Positions 17,109 to 25,919 of a stretch of DNA of 64,000 bases are shown piece by piece (positions within the stretch are counted from its first letter, which is position 1; every line of letters starts with the position of its first letter). The notes below the pieces were generated by a model. It saw nothing but the letters and a program-made list of their open reading frames with translations, was not told where the DNA came from and did no database searches. The position numbers were made by a program, and so were the translations under genes. The stretch is taken from the NCBI GenBank assembly GCA_035764005.1, contig DASTZZ010000069.1, positions 124,001-188,000 on the forward strand, written 5' to 3'. This DNA is from Terriglobales bacterium (lineage in GTDB: Bacteria > Acidobacteriota > Terriglobia > Terriglobales > Acidobacteriaceae).

Positions 17109-17624
17109 ATGGCAATTAAGAATCCCAGAGAGTTGTTTGTGTATATGTTGAGTAATCTTCAACAAGGCACTGAACGGGCAACGAACCTCGTACAGGAATT
17201 CACGACGCATGTGCAGGATCCAGATGTACGCGAAGCGTTGGAAGCGCGACTCTTCATCTCGCGGAAAATTCTCGACACGCTTGATCAATGCTTCAAGGTC
17301 ATCGAAGAAAAACCAGTAAAAACCAGCAGCCGGCTATATGACGCCTTCCTGGAAGATTTCCGCAGCGAAATAGCGGAAATCCAAAGCCCGACGGTTCGAA
17401 ACCTGTTCGTGCTGGCAAAAGCGAACCAGGTGACGCACCTTCGCATTGCGGAGTACAGATCATTGATTGCCGCAGCCGACATCTCCGGTCATTACGCGGT
17501 GGGAGTCCTGCTTGAAAGCTGCCTTGCCGACAAGTTGGCGTTTGTGGAACGTAGCCGACGTCTGGTCCAGAGCCTGGCCGCGACGAAAGTCGCCGAGAAA
17601 ATGGCAGCAAGATCGGCGGCATAA
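17109..17624 (+). CDS. ferritin-like DUF892 (YciE/YciF-type) protein
   Basis: A 171-aa all-helical protein beginning MAIKNPRELFVYML, typical of DUF892 ferritin-like stress proteins. Acidic and His residues recur along the four expected helices (for example NQVTHLRIAEYRSL), though full di-iron ligands cannot be confirmed by eye. Start 17109 is preferred over the ATG six bases earlier because AAAGGAG is then at normal spacing. In enterobacteria these proteins belong to the general stress response; here it sits among other stress genes as a single transcription unit. Confidence 0.75.
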   Translation: MAIKNPRELFVYMLSNLQQGTERATNLVQEFTTHVQDPDVREALEARLFISRKILDTLDQCFKVIEEKPVKTSSRLYDAFLEDFRSEIAEIQSPTVRNLFVLAKANQVTHLRIAEYRSLIAAADISGHYAVGVLLESCLADKLAFVERSRRLVQSLAATKVAEKMAARSAA

Positions 17625-17740
17625 ACCGTGGCAAGGTTCACGAACATTGAATTTAGTTCGAACCTTTAGGATGCGACGGATCGCGAGTCACGCGATCCGG
17701 CGCATCGTTTTGAGTTCCTGGTCGATTAGATGGCGGATGG

Positions 17741-18934
17741 TTAAAAAGCCTCGCTTATTCCCATGCTTACAGTATGTTCATTCTTTCCAGCAGCTATATC
17801 AGCCCGAAGGTTCACGTGATAGGACTTACTTAGGAGGAACCGTATCCCTCCTCCGCCAGCAGGAAGAAACGAGCTGCTGTAAAAAAACTTCCGCGCACCA
17901 GGTGCGACACCGCCGATACCGCCAAAGCCTACCACGCCAAAGCGCTTGGGCAGGGACACTCGATATTCCAACTGAGTTGCTACCATGAAGCGGTCGATGT
18001 ATCGCCCAGCTTCGTAGCCGCGCAGTTCGTTATGGGTGCCATAGATGCAGTTTCCATAGAACGGCGGATCGCCGCCAGTCGCACAAAAATGTGCGTTGTA
18101 TGCGAGAACCTGCTTATTTGTTAAGCCCCAGTATTTATTAAAAGTAGTGCGAAAGGACTGAAACGAGTACTTGCTCCCAAGCGCAGTGTCGAAGAAGTCT
18201 GAAGTGAACTCGAACATCGTACCGGCTCGTGGAAAGAAGCGATTATCGCGTGTATCGCGATTAATAACGAAGCCGAGTGACGTTAATTTCGTATCCAAAC
18301 CAATATCCGGCGGAACGGAGGCGCCAAGGTCTCCATTTGATCGAGTTACAACTGATGAGTGTCCAGCAATTATCCGCGGGCCAACAAAGAACTGCCATTT
18401 GATCCGGCGCAGGATCTCTCCGAGGAATACAGACCCTTCTTGTGTCAGGGGCAGCTTTACTCCCGCATTCCCCGCTCCGACACCAATTCCGTACAGGTTG
18501 TAATTCAGATTGCCTTGAAGAAAAGCAGAGGTGACGCGGTAGGTATCTCGCTTCAAGTACAACTGTCCGGCAAGGGCAAAGGCGCGGCTGCCATTATCGG
18601 TAATCAAACCTGCCGCTCCGAGAACCGATGGAGGCGAGACTTGATCCTCCTTATCGACACGAAAAATGTATCCCACAACTGGAATGATTCCGGTGCCTAA
18701 CGCAGGGCTCGATACGGGAATGGGAGCGATCACGAACTCGCCACGGCGTTTTTTGGTCGTGCCGGAGTTCTGTGACGAGGATGTGCCAACGGATGGCGAT
18801 TGGGTGGAGGAGGGCTTATCTACTGTTTGTCCGATTGACAAGCCGCACAACAGACACATTCCCATCAGATGTGCGACAGCTATTCGCGTAAACCAGAAAT
18901 CATGAAACCCACGTGCTGTAAAAGAAAAACACAA
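17741..18934 (-). CDS. Omp85-family (surface antigen D15) outer-membrane beta-barrel
   Basis: A 397-aa exported protein: hydrophobic N-terminus to about residue 36, a Ser/Thr-rich linker, then a barrel-only Omp85 domain. Diagnostic stretches are NRDTRDNRFFPRAGTMFEF and LRGYEAGRYIDRFMVATQLEYR, the D15 motifs, and it ends with Phe. No POTRA repeats are present, so it is a short member rather than BamA. Role unknown; short D15 proteins are often lipid- or enzyme-associated barrels. The annotated start is a TTG with no clear binding site; an ATG at 18865 is possible but gives a very short signal peptide. It stands alone on the minus strand. Confidence 0.8.
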   Translation of the reverse strand: MCFSFTARGFHDFWFTRIAVAHLMGMCLLCGLSIGQTVDKPSSTQSPSVGTSSSQNSGTTKKRRGEFVIAPIPVSSPALGTGIIPVVGYIFRVDKEDQVSPPSVLGAAGLITDNGSRAFALAGQLYLKRDTYRVTSAFLQGNLNYNLYGIGVGAGNAGVKLPLTQEGSVFLGEILRRIKWQFFVGPRIIAGHSSVVTRSNGDLGASVPPDIGLDTKLTSLGFVINRDTRDNRFFPRAGTMFEFTSDFFDTALGSKYSFQSFRTTFNKYWGLTNKQVLAYNAHFCATGGDPPFYGNCIYGTHNELRGYEAGRYIDRFMVATQLEYRVSLPKRFGVVGFGGIGGVAPGARKFFYSSSFLPAGGGGIRFLLSKSYHVNLRADIAAGKNEHTVSMGISEAF

Positions 18935-19090
18935 GGCTGCTCTTCTGCAATCAGAATTGTTCGAAAGCCCGATTTTCGAGCCCGCACCACTCGAGAATGA
19001 GTCTCTCGATCACTTTCAACCATGCACGAGTTCACGCCACCCGTCAGAATTAACAGCCCGAACAATCTTGCTAATAGTCCGTCGCGCTAA

Positions 19091-19107
19091 CTATCAGTTC
19101 TGCCAGT
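19091..19107 (+). promoter_or_regulatory. dyad operator and promoter of the 19184 gene
   Basis: CTATCA-GTTC-TGCCAGT with TATCGT (19130-19135) starting 29 bases after the right-half T. The predicted leader is about 42 nt and ends in AGGAGG. Confidence 0.6.
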
Positions 19108-19183
19108 CGCTCAGGAGTTGCTGCGCGACTATCGTAAAACGGAATTGGTGAATTGTCCTTAAGGGTAGATCCAGGAGGTGTTC

Positions 19184-19552
19184 GTGTACGTCCGCGGCAT
19201 ATCTGCACTGCTTTTATTCTGCTTCGTTGCCGTTGTTGTTTCGTCGGTCTTCGGTCAAGAACATCAATCCAAATGGCAGGTTGGGACCATCATGGCGGTA
19301 GCGAAACATCCTGGGGAGGATGACCAACATCCGCGCGATCGAAAATATGATGTTTCCGTCAAAGTGGGCCAAACAATGTATGTGGTTGTTTACACTCCGC
19401 CGGACGGCCTCGATACGGTCACTCATCGCGCCGGCTTGGACTTCCTGGTGTCGGTTGGGCCCAAGACAATTGCCTTTAACAATTTACTGGGACGCAAGAT
19501 CGAAGTGCCCATCATTAGCCAGAAGCCGCTGATACTTACAGCTCAGCAATAG
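19184..19552 (+). CDS. secreted hypothetical protein
   Basis: A 122-aa protein with signal peptide (ISALLLFCFVAVVVSSVFGQ) and a small beta-rich domain (WQVGTIMAVAKHPGEDD... YDVSVKVGQTMYVVVYTPP... DFLVSVGPKTIAFNNLLGRKIEVPII). Similar short exported proteins are common in acidobacteria, but no function is known to me. Start is the GTG at 19184, five bases after a perfect AGGAGG; the GTG at 19178 overlaps that site and is rejected. Preceded by a strong dyad operator. Confidence 0.7.
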   Translation: MYVRGISALLLFCFVAVVVSSVFGQEHQSKWQVGTIMAVAKHPGEDDQHPRDRKYDVSVKVGQTMYVVVYTPPDGLDTVTHRAGLDFLVSVGPKTIAFNNLLGRKIEVPIISQKPLILTAQQ

Positions 19553-19571
19553 CCCGAATTGTAGATGAGCC

Positions 19572-19814
19572 ATGCATCGCACTGGTCAAGCGTTCACTTC
19601 AAAGGAACCAACACTCTTAAATCATGCGCTGATTTGGATGGAAATCAGTTATTTGGATTCAGCAAATGATTTTCGAGAATGCTTACCGAACGTTAGCGAA
19701 ATACCGCGGCCGCGATCTCGAGCGAAAAGAAGGAAGCTCACGGAATTTGTGAGCGTTGCAATCATCCTCCTGATTGGAATTGTTGCTGGGCTCGCAGTAT
19801 GGTTCCTTGCGTAG
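19572..19814 (+). CDS. possible small C-tail-anchored membrane protein
   Basis: An 80-residue frame ending in a basic stretch (RPRSRAKRRKL) and one strong membrane helix (VAIILLIGIVAGLAVWFLA). It follows the 19184 gene by 19 bases. No good binding site is visible, and an ATG at 19638 is an alternative start. Its last 130 bases overlap the 3' end of the minus-strand response regulator, so one of the two reading frames may be partly spurious there. Confidence 0.4.
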   Translation: MHRTGQAFTSKEPTLLNHALIWMEISYLDSANDFRECLPNVSEIPRPRSRAKRRKLTEFVSVAIILLIGIVAGLAVWFLA

Positions 19815-20273
19815 AGCATCGTTCGAATCACCATTTTGACCATGCAGCGAACGGGCGAGACATGACTCGAATGGACGATGAGCTGAATAACTGTTTATGT
19901 ACAAAGCTCCGTTGCTGACTGACTTCAGCGCCTGAAGCAGCTCGCGACCGACATCAGCCTTCCTGATATATGCCCAGGCACCGGAGCGGAATGTCTCGGC
20001 AATGATTTCAGGCGAGTCCTGTTGCGAGAGAAACAGAATGCGTGCATGAGGCGCAACATGCGCAATCCTTCGGGCAGCTTCAATTCCCCCGAGCAATGGA
20101 AGATCAATGTCGAGCAGAATAATGTCCGGCTGCAGCTCTCCGGCTTTCAGTACTCCAGCGATTCCATCGTGTGCCTCGGCGGCAATCTGAAATGAGCTGT
20201 GGGTCTTTAGGAACTGCCGAATGTAGTCGCGGAACAGGCCAAAATCTTCGATATGCAAAATCTTTGTGGTCAA
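19683..20273 (-). CDS. single-domain response regulator without DNA-binding domain
   Basis: A 196-aa protein whose first 120 residues are a receiver domain: acidic pair IEDF, phosphoacceptor Asp in DIILLDIDLPLLGG, switch Ser in ILFLSQQD, and Lys in AYIRKADVG. The NarL-type HTH expected next is absent; the tail of about 60 residues is low-complexity, charged and antisense to the small membrane protein. The TTG start at 20273 is chosen because AAGGAG lies 9 bases upstream. It may act by protein contact, or it may have lost its output domain by truncation. Confidence 0.75.
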   Translation of the reverse strand: MTTKILHIEDFGLFRDYIRQFLKTHSSFQIAAEAHDGIAGVLKAGELQPDIILLDIDLPLLGGIEAARRIAHVAPHARILFLSQQDSPEIIAETFRSGAWAYIRKADVGRELLQALKSVSNGALYINSYSAHRPFESCLARSLHGQNGDSNDALRKEPYCEPSNNSNQEDDCNAHKFRELPSFRSRSRPRYFANVR

Positions 20274-20374
20274 CGAGGGCAGCTCCTTTTGCGTTGCCTT
20301 CAAATCGAAAAGGGCCAAGCGTCGTTTGACCAGTGAAGATCATGTCATTCGAAGAAGGCAGCAACGCAAGAATC

Positions 20375-20391
20375 ACTGCCGATATTAATGG
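20375..20391 (-). promoter_or_regulatory. dyad-like operator of the short response regulator
   Basis: Minus strand CCATTA-ATAT-CGGCAGT, a degenerate match, but TCGAAT (20347-20352) begins exactly 29 bases after the right half starts. Confidence 0.4.
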
Positions 20392-20499
20392 GAGGTTGCT
20401 GGGGAGTCGTTGCCCAGGTGCAACGTTAACACCGACGGTGGTGTGAAATGCCGCAGATGCGCGGAAATGAAAGCCGTTGTTGGGTGAGTGTTGCTCGTT

Positions 20500-21939
20500 T
20501 CACTCAACTTCTGCTACGACGTACAGAAGTTGCTTCTTGCGCTCCACCTTCAATACGACAGGAGAACCAGAGGGTAGTTTCGCCAGCATCGCTCTGAGTT
20601 CAGCGACACTGTGTACCGCACTGCCATTCACGGCATGAATCAGGTCTCCCACATTGAGTGAAATTTGCATGTCGTCTCGTCTCGAGCATCTTCCTGTCAC
20701 TAGAACGCCGGACCGCATGCGTATTCCTGGAACCGTAGCTGCCACGGTATTGTCCACGTCCAGGCCTATGATGTTTAACGCGCTTATTAAATCTTTGTCT
20801 ACATCTACGGCTTGGCTGCCAGGATCCAATTCGGGAGATTTCTCAGCAACCTTTACCGTCACATTAAGCGATTTAGTTCTGCGCAGCAGCCGAAGTGACA
20901 TGAAGTCACCTGGTCTTTTTCGATACATCAGAGTGATAAATTCCAGAGCGCTCTGGACTACTTGACCGTCCGCGGCCGTAATGATGTCGTCCGATTGAAT
21001 TCCCACGCTTTCTGCAGGAAAACCGGGACGTACATCGGCGACAATGACGCCAGTTGCACGTGGCAGTCTGAGCCCCTCCGCCATGCTCGGAGTGATGGTT
21101 TGGACATTCATGCCCAGATCCCCCTCGACCACACGTCCGGACTGTCGAATTTGCTCATAAACAAACTTTACGGTGTCGCTGGGGATCGCAAGTCCGGCAC
21201 GTTCCGCCTTCAACATAGCGGTGTTAATTCCTACAAGATTGCCGGTGGTATCCACTAGCGCTCCCCCACTGTTTCCTGGATTGATTGCTGCGTCGGTCTG
21301 AATAAATACCACTGGAGTGCCAGGATCGATCTGGCGCCCGACGGAACTGACAATTCCAATGGTCGCAGTGTTTCGCAAGCCAAGCGGGCTACCGAAGGCA
21401 ATTACCATCTGACCCTGTCGCAGATTTTCGTAGTTCGCAAACTGTAGTGTCGGCAAACGAGAACCATGGATCCTCAAGACAGCCAAATCTGTTTCTTCGT
21501 GCACGCCAACGATCTCAGCTTCGAAAGTTTTTCCCGGCGATTCGGTGTAGGTCCGAGCCGACACATCGGATGACTGAAAATCATCAACAATAACCTGAAC
21601 ACGTTTCGCTCCATCCACCAAGTGCGCATTTGTAACAATGTAGCCATTCGAATCGAGAATGACTCCTGCACCCACGACATGCTGCTTAACGATAAGGCGG
21701 CCGTTGTCGTCGTCGCTGTCGTCTGAGTCGTCATCTGCGCCGTACCCAAATACCTTAATTTCGACAACTGCCGGCGACACCTTTTCCGCGAGATGCTTAA
21801 GAGAGTTGTTGAGCTGATCGAGTAAGTTGTCCTGCTGACGGGCGCTTTCAGCATGGGCCGATTGAAGTGATGCTGCAGCGATCAGAATAAGTGCTAAGGT
21901 CACCATGCCGCGGAGCCCCGGGATATTTGCTAGTTTCAT
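20500..21939 (-). CDS. HtrA/DegP-like periplasmic serine protease with two PDZ domains
   Basis: A 479-aa exported protease-chaperone for envelope quality control. Catalytic triad: His about 106 (VTNAHLV), Asp about 151 (ETDLAVLRI), Ser about 224 (NPGNSGGAL). PDZ1 follows (LGMNVQTITPSMAEGLRLP...) and a more divergent PDZ2 ends the protein. An Asp-rich insertion (11 acidic residues in 12, about residues 68-79) sits in the N-terminal LA-loop region and could bind cations. Start is the ATG at 21939 behind AAGGAGG. It lies 23 bases after the Ig-like lipoprotein gene and is probably co-transcribed with it. Confidence 0.92.
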   Translation of the reverse strand: MKLANIPGLRGMVTLALILIAAASLQSAHAESARQQDNLLDQLNNSLKHLAEKVSPAVVEIKVFGYGADDDSDDSDDDNGRLIVKQHVVGAGVILDSNGYIVTNAHLVDGAKRVQVIVDDFQSSDVSARTYTESPGKTFEAEIVGVHEETDLAVLRIHGSRLPTLQFANYENLRQGQMVIAFGSPLGLRNTATIGIVSSVGRQIDPGTPVVFIQTDAAINPGNSGGALVDTTGNLVGINTAMLKAERAGLAIPSDTVKFVYEQIRQSGRVVEGDLGMNVQTITPSMAEGLRLPRATGVIVADVRPGFPAESVGIQSDDIITAADGQVVQSALEFITLMYRKRPGDFMSLRLLRRTKSLNVTVKVAEKSPELDPGSQAVDVDKDLISALNIIGLDVDNTVAATVPGIRMRSGVLVTGRCSRRDDMQISLNVGDLIHAVNGSAVHSVAELRAMLAKLPSGSPVVLKVERKKQLLYVVAEVE

Positions 21940-21962
21940 GATCAACCTCCTTCACTGCTGCT

Positions 21963-22565
21963 TCACCGAACTACAGTCAAAGTAGTCGAAGCTACGACAG
22001 TACCGGATGTGGCTTGGATCGTAGTGGTTCCTGCTTTTCCGACTGCAGAAGCCAAGCCGGTCTTGCTTATTGTTGCGATCGATAGATCCGATGATGACCA
22101 GGAAACCCCATTCGTAATGTCCGTTACGGTGCCATCACTGAAGAGACCTGTGGCCGAGAACTGTTGGGATCCCTGGCTAACAGTAATTGAAGGATTGGCG
22201 GGATTAATTTCAATAGAAACCAGAGGAGAGCTTGTGATTGTGACTGTCGTCGATCCCGTGATACCTCTTTCACTTGCGGAAATCGTCGCGGAACCAGGAG
22301 CGATGGTGGTTGCAACCCCGCTATCGTTAATAAACAGCACGTTAACGTTCGAAGTTGTCCAGACCGGGGACTTCAGCACACCGGTGCTGCCGTCTACATA
22401 TGTAGCAGACGCCGTAAATTGCTGTTTGAAGCCAGTGAGTAACGAAGGCGCGGGAGGGGTAACTGTTATTGACGCTATCGGAATGTCCCAAAAGCCCTCG
22501 CAAGACAAACACCAGAACGAGAGTGAGAGCAGGAGAGCCCAATGCAATACGCTTTTGGCAACCAT
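21963..22565 (-). CDS. lipoprotein with two bacterial Ig-like (Big_2) domains
   Basis: A 200-aa lipoprotein: lipobox near LSFWCLSC, then two Ig-like folds (IASITVTPPAPSLLTGFKQQF... and SIEINPANPSITVSQGSQQF...), each with the W-S-S/T-S-D/N motif of Big_2. Such domains serve adhesion or structural roles on the cell surface. The ATG at 22565 is chosen because the predicted -10 box (22600-22605) rules out the longer frame at 22595. It is upstream of htrA in the same operon. Confidence 0.8.
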   Translation of the reverse strand: MVAKSVLHWALLLSLSFWCLSCEGFWDIPIASITVTPPAPSLLTGFKQQFTASATYVDGSTGVLKSPVWTTSNVNVLFINDSGVATTIAPGSATISASERGITGSTTVTITSSPLVSIEINPANPSITVSQGSQQFSATGLFSDGTVTDITNGVSWSSSDLSIATISKTGLASAVGKAGTTTIQATSGTVVASTTLTVVR

Positions 22566-22627
22566 AGCGACCGTCGAATTATTGGGGTGTACCACGCAAA
22601 TGCTAGAAAGCTCAGTACGAGGCTGCT

Positions 22628-22644
22628 ACTGTCAAAAGTGCAGA
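22628..22644 (-). promoter_or_regulatory. dyad-like operator of the Ig-like lipoprotein/htrA operon
   Basis: Minus strand TCTGCA-CTTT-TGACAGT: the right half is intact and the left half is shifted by one base. TAGCAT (22600-22605) starts exactly 29 bases after the right half. Confidence 0.5.
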
Positions 22645-22746
22645 AGCACGAGAGAACGCGACGTGGGCGATGGACAATTTTTCCCGAAGGCACAACGAGG
22701 GTCAATGTGAGCAAATGCGTGTCTGTCAGAAATGCGAGGTCCTGGT

Positions 22747-22763
22747 CTGTAATAAGTGGCAGT
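22747..22763 (+). promoter_or_regulatory. dyad operator and promoter of the second histidine kinase
   Basis: CTGTAA-TAAG-TGGCAGT with TAGATA (22786-22791) starting 29 bases after the right-half T. Predicted leader about 70 nt. Confidence 0.6.
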
Positions 22764-22868
22764 AACGCTGCCATTTCAATCGAATTAGATATGTACTTAA
22801 GATGATTTAGCCTATCCCTATCTAATCACGGTTATCTTAAGATTCCGACGCGGGTTGCGATACGTAGC

Positions 22869-24782
22869 ATGCCGTCTTTGTTCACAGGCACGAATAGTTG
22901 TTGCAGCGTTGTTCGCGCCGAGCAACTCGCGATGGAAGGTTCGGACTTTCTCCGATGTTTATATGAGCGCGCGCACTTCGGCATCGTTCAGATTGCATCC
23001 GACGGCAACGTGAGGTGGGCGAACATTGCGCTGTGTCGCATGTTGGGATACACCCAGGAGGAACTTTGCGGTAAGGCGCTCGAAGAAATCGTTCTTCCCC
23101 ACACCTGCTCGCATCACATTTCGCTTTTAAGAAAGCTTCTGAGTGATGGATTTGGGCACTTCGAGATCGAAGAGCGTTTTCTTCACCACAAAGGCTTTGC
23201 GGTGAGCGCGATCGTCAAGTCATTAGTCGTCAATCGCAATGGGCCAGAATCCTACTGCACCAACATCGTCCGTGACATCAACGAAACGGGGGCTATGAAT
23301 CACGAATGGATGCTCGCTTCCACCACAGATATGACCGAACGCAATCGTGCACTGCAGAGCCTGCAAGAGAGCGAAGAGCGGTTTCGTACCATTTTCAACG
23401 ACGCTCCAACTGGTATGGCACTAACCTCCACATCCGGACGTTTTATCTTTGTTAACAAAGCATTGTGCGACTTCCTCGGGTACGGGAGGAACGAACTCTC
23501 TGCAAAAGACCTGCTTGCGATAACTCACAGCGAAGATAGAGAACCGACTCTAAGTGAACTGCAGCGAATGGAATCGGGCGATGATCGTAACAGCACTGTC
23601 GAGACTCGGTACGTTCACAAGAATGGACAGGTCCTCTGGGGTGATGTACGGAGATCTCTTATTCGCGATTCCGGAACCAAGAAACCGCGATATATCGTGT
23701 CACAGATCGTCGACATTACAGAACGCAAGCGCATGGAACAGAGCTTGCGCGAGACCGAGGTACGCTTCCAGATCATCGCAGATTCCGCTCCTGTGCTGAT
23801 ATGGATGGCCGATCCCGATAAGAAGCGCACGTATTTCAATCGGCGATGGTTAGAATTCACCGGCCGGAGTTTGGAAGAGGAGCGCGGAGACAGCTGGATG
23901 GAAGGCGTTCACCCGCAGGATCTCAGCAACGTGCGGGAGATCTATTCAAACAGCTTCGATCGGCGCGTCCCGTTCAACCTTTCTTATCGTATTAAGCGAG
24001 CTGATGGCGAATATCGATGGCTTCTTGATACGGGAGCGCCTAGGTTTGATCCTGACGGCTTATTTGCCGGTTACATTGGCTCCTGCATTGATGACACTGA
24101 TCGGCGAATGGCGGAAGATGTGCTACGAAACATCAGCAGAAGGTTGATCGAAGCTCAAGAAAATGAACGGAAGCGAATTGCGCGCGAGCTTCATGATGAT
24201 ATCAATCAACGCTTGGCGATGTTGGCAATCGAGCTTCAACAACTCGATTCCGCGCCTGTGTTTCACACAAAACGCCACGAACGAATCGAGCGATTACTGA
24301 AGCGAACGATGGAGATAAGTTCTGATTTGCAGGCATTGTCGCACGAACTTCACTCGGTAACATTGGAGCATCTGGGCGTCGCTGCGGCGATGAGAGGATT
24401 TTGTAATGACCTTGCACGCCACCAGAAAGTGAAAATTGAATTCACTGAAAGGGGTCTGCCCGGCACAGTCCCACCAGACATTGCCCTGGCTTTGCTCCGT
24501 GTGCTGCAAGAAGGTGTACACAATGCTGTGAAACATAGCGGAGTCCGCAAATTACAAGCAGAGCTAATTGGAAGACCCGGCCAGATTCAACTGGCGATTC
24601 GCGATCTAGGTGTAGGATTCGATCCCGAGCAGGCTGCCAAGAGTGTGGGCCTTGGATTACTCAGCATTCGGGAGCGCATTCTTCCTTTCGGTGGCACGCT
24701 GGCGATTACTTCTAAGCCTAAACAAGGAACAGAGCTACTGGTGTGCGTTCCCGTTCAGTCCTCGCTGGAGGAGCGAGCTTAG
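22869..24782 (+). CDS. cytoplasmic triple-PAS sensor histidine kinase, paralogue of the 3187 kinase
   Basis: A 637-aa soluble kinase: three PAS domains (about residues 25-135, 165-285 and 290-415, with linkers such as DITERKRME and DDTDRRMAE), HisKA_3 with phosphoacceptor His about 442 (RELHDDINQRLAMLAIELQQL), and HATPase with VHNAVKHSG, DLGVGFD and GLGLLSIRERI. The kinase core is nearly the same as in 3187-5043, so the two may feed the same NarL-type regulators. Unlike that paralogue it carries the recurrent operator, suggesting a feedback loop. No clear binding site precedes 22869; an ATG at 22932 is an alternative. Confidence 0.9.
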   Translation: MPSLFTGTNSCCSVVRAEQLAMEGSDFLRCLYERAHFGIVQIASDGNVRWANIALCRMLGYTQEELCGKALEEIVLPHTCSHHISLLRKLLSDGFGHFEIEERFLHHKGFAVSAIVKSLVVNRNGPESYCTNIVRDINETGAMNHEWMLASTTDMTERNRALQSLQESEERFRTIFNDAPTGMALTSTSGRFIFVNKALCDFLGYGRNELSAKDLLAITHSEDREPTLSELQRMESGDDRNSTVETRYVHKNGQVLWGDVRRSLIRDSGTKKPRYIVSQIVDITERKRMEQSLRETEVRFQIIADSAPVLIWMADPDKKRTYFNRRWLEFTGRSLEEERGDSWMEGVHPQDLSNVREIYSNSFDRRVPFNLSYRIKRADGEYRWLLDTGAPRFDPDGLFAGYIGSCIDDTDRRMAEDVLRNISRRLIEAQENERKRIARELHDDINQRLAMLAIELQQLDSAPVFHTKRHERIERLLKRTMEISSDLQALSHELHSVTLEHLGVAAAMRGFCNDLARHQKVKIEFTERGLPGTVPPDIALALLRVLQEGVHNAVKHSGVRKLQAELIGRPGQIQLAIRDLGVGFDPEQAAKSVGLGLLSIRERILPFGGTLAITSKPKQGTELLVCVPVQSSLEERA

Positions 24783-24804
24783 AACCAGCACGCTCACCAC
24801 GCGT

Positions 24805-25785
24805 TCAATTGGAAGTTGAACCAGGGAGTCTTCGTCTCAATCCGGGTTCATGCGATTTTCGTTCGGATTCTGCTTTGTGTGGGCCTGCAAGAGCAAGCAG
24901 GTAAGCTTTGATTTCATCAAATCGGGACGTGTTTACAACATATAAATCGCGCCCAGGAAAGATCCTTGCGATCTCTGCCTGGCTTTTCTTGATCCGTGTT
25001 CTGGTTAATGGATGTGTCGAAAACAGTCCATCCCATTTCCCCGTGCGCTTTTCTTCAGCACTAGATCGTTCGAGGAAGGCGACAAATGCCTGCGGATCGT
25101 AACCGGCTGCATATAGGTATTCCAATCCCAGATAATCAGCCTCTGATTCGAAGCCGCGGGAAAACTTGAGCATTTCCATTGGTTTTACAAAACCAACAGC
25201 TAGCTGTATCGCTTGTCCAATCATTCCGCCGCCGGCAACGTTTAATGGAAGCGATGCGAGGCTTAGAAGATTGGCCCTTGTCATCTGTCGCGTGGCATGC
25301 CGAGCAGCCACGTGTGCAACTTCGTGAGCCATGACTCCGGCGAGTTCCGCTTCGTTTTCAGAACGGATAATGACGCCGTAATTCACGTATAAAAACCCAC
25401 CCGGCAAACTGAACGCATTAAGGTCATCGGAATCCACCACTCTAATCGTAAATGGAATTTTTGCATCGGAATGCCGGACCAGGGCTTGCCCAATGCCATT
25501 TACGTACTCTGTAACGGCACGATCCTCAAAGAGCTTTATATTACCTTCGACTATGCCGGAGCATTCTTTTCCCAGCGCGATTTCGCTTTCGATAGAGTAC
25601 CAATTGCCGAAGCCCCGGTGGCCGACGTTACGATGTCCGATGCGCGTAATGTCATCCTTTGCAGACAGGTGCTTGGAGATTTGTGGAGCATTGGAGGCAG
25701 AACTCGAAATGGGCACCGATTGGGCTGAGGCGAGGCTTAGTAACATCGAACAAAACGTTAGCGGAACTAGAAATTTCGTTTTCAT
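24805..25785 (-). CDS. second M48-family metalloprotease
   Basis: A 326-aa exported zinc protease: signal peptide (MKTKFLVPLTFCSMLLSLASAQ), then HEVAH at about residues 154-158, and the downstream FESEADYLG segment carrying the third zinc ligand. It lacks the C-terminal domain of the M48 protein at 442-1902 and also has no TPR repeats, unlike BepA. Likely role is turnover of misfolded envelope proteins. Convergent with the kinase at 22869, ending 22 bases after it. A dyad operator lies 80 bases upstream. Confidence 0.9.
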   Translation of the reverse strand: MKTKFLVPLTFCSMLLSLASAQSVPISSSASNAPQISKHLSAKDDITRIGHRNVGHRGFGNWYSIESEIALGKECSGIVEGNIKLFEDRAVTEYVNGIGQALVRHSDAKIPFTIRVVDSDDLNAFSLPGGFLYVNYGVIIRSENEAELAGVMAHEVAHVAARHATRQMTRANLLSLASLPLNVAGGGMIGQAIQLAVGFVKPMEMLKFSRGFESEADYLGLEYLYAAGYDPQAFVAFLERSSAEEKRTGKWDGLFSTHPLTRTRIKKSQAEIARIFPGRDLYVVNTSRFDEIKAYLLALAGPHKAESERKSHEPGLRRRLPGSTSN

Positions 25786-25864
25786 GGCCGAACAGGGGCG
25801 ACGCCGCCATCGATGAAGTGTCCGCGACTACGGTCAATGCTCTCCCGACACACATATCCAATGA

Positions 25865-25881
25865 ACTGATAAGGTTGCCAG
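25865..25881 (-). promoter_or_regulatory. dyad operator of the second M48 protease
   Basis: Minus strand CTGGCA-ACCT-TATCAGT. The -10-like box GAGCAT (25837-25842) begins 29 bases after the right half; it is a weak -10, so confidence rests mainly on the dyad. Confidence 0.5.
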
Positions 25882-25919
25882 AACGTTAGCTGCGTACATG
25901 ACATGCCGACCCTAGCCGG

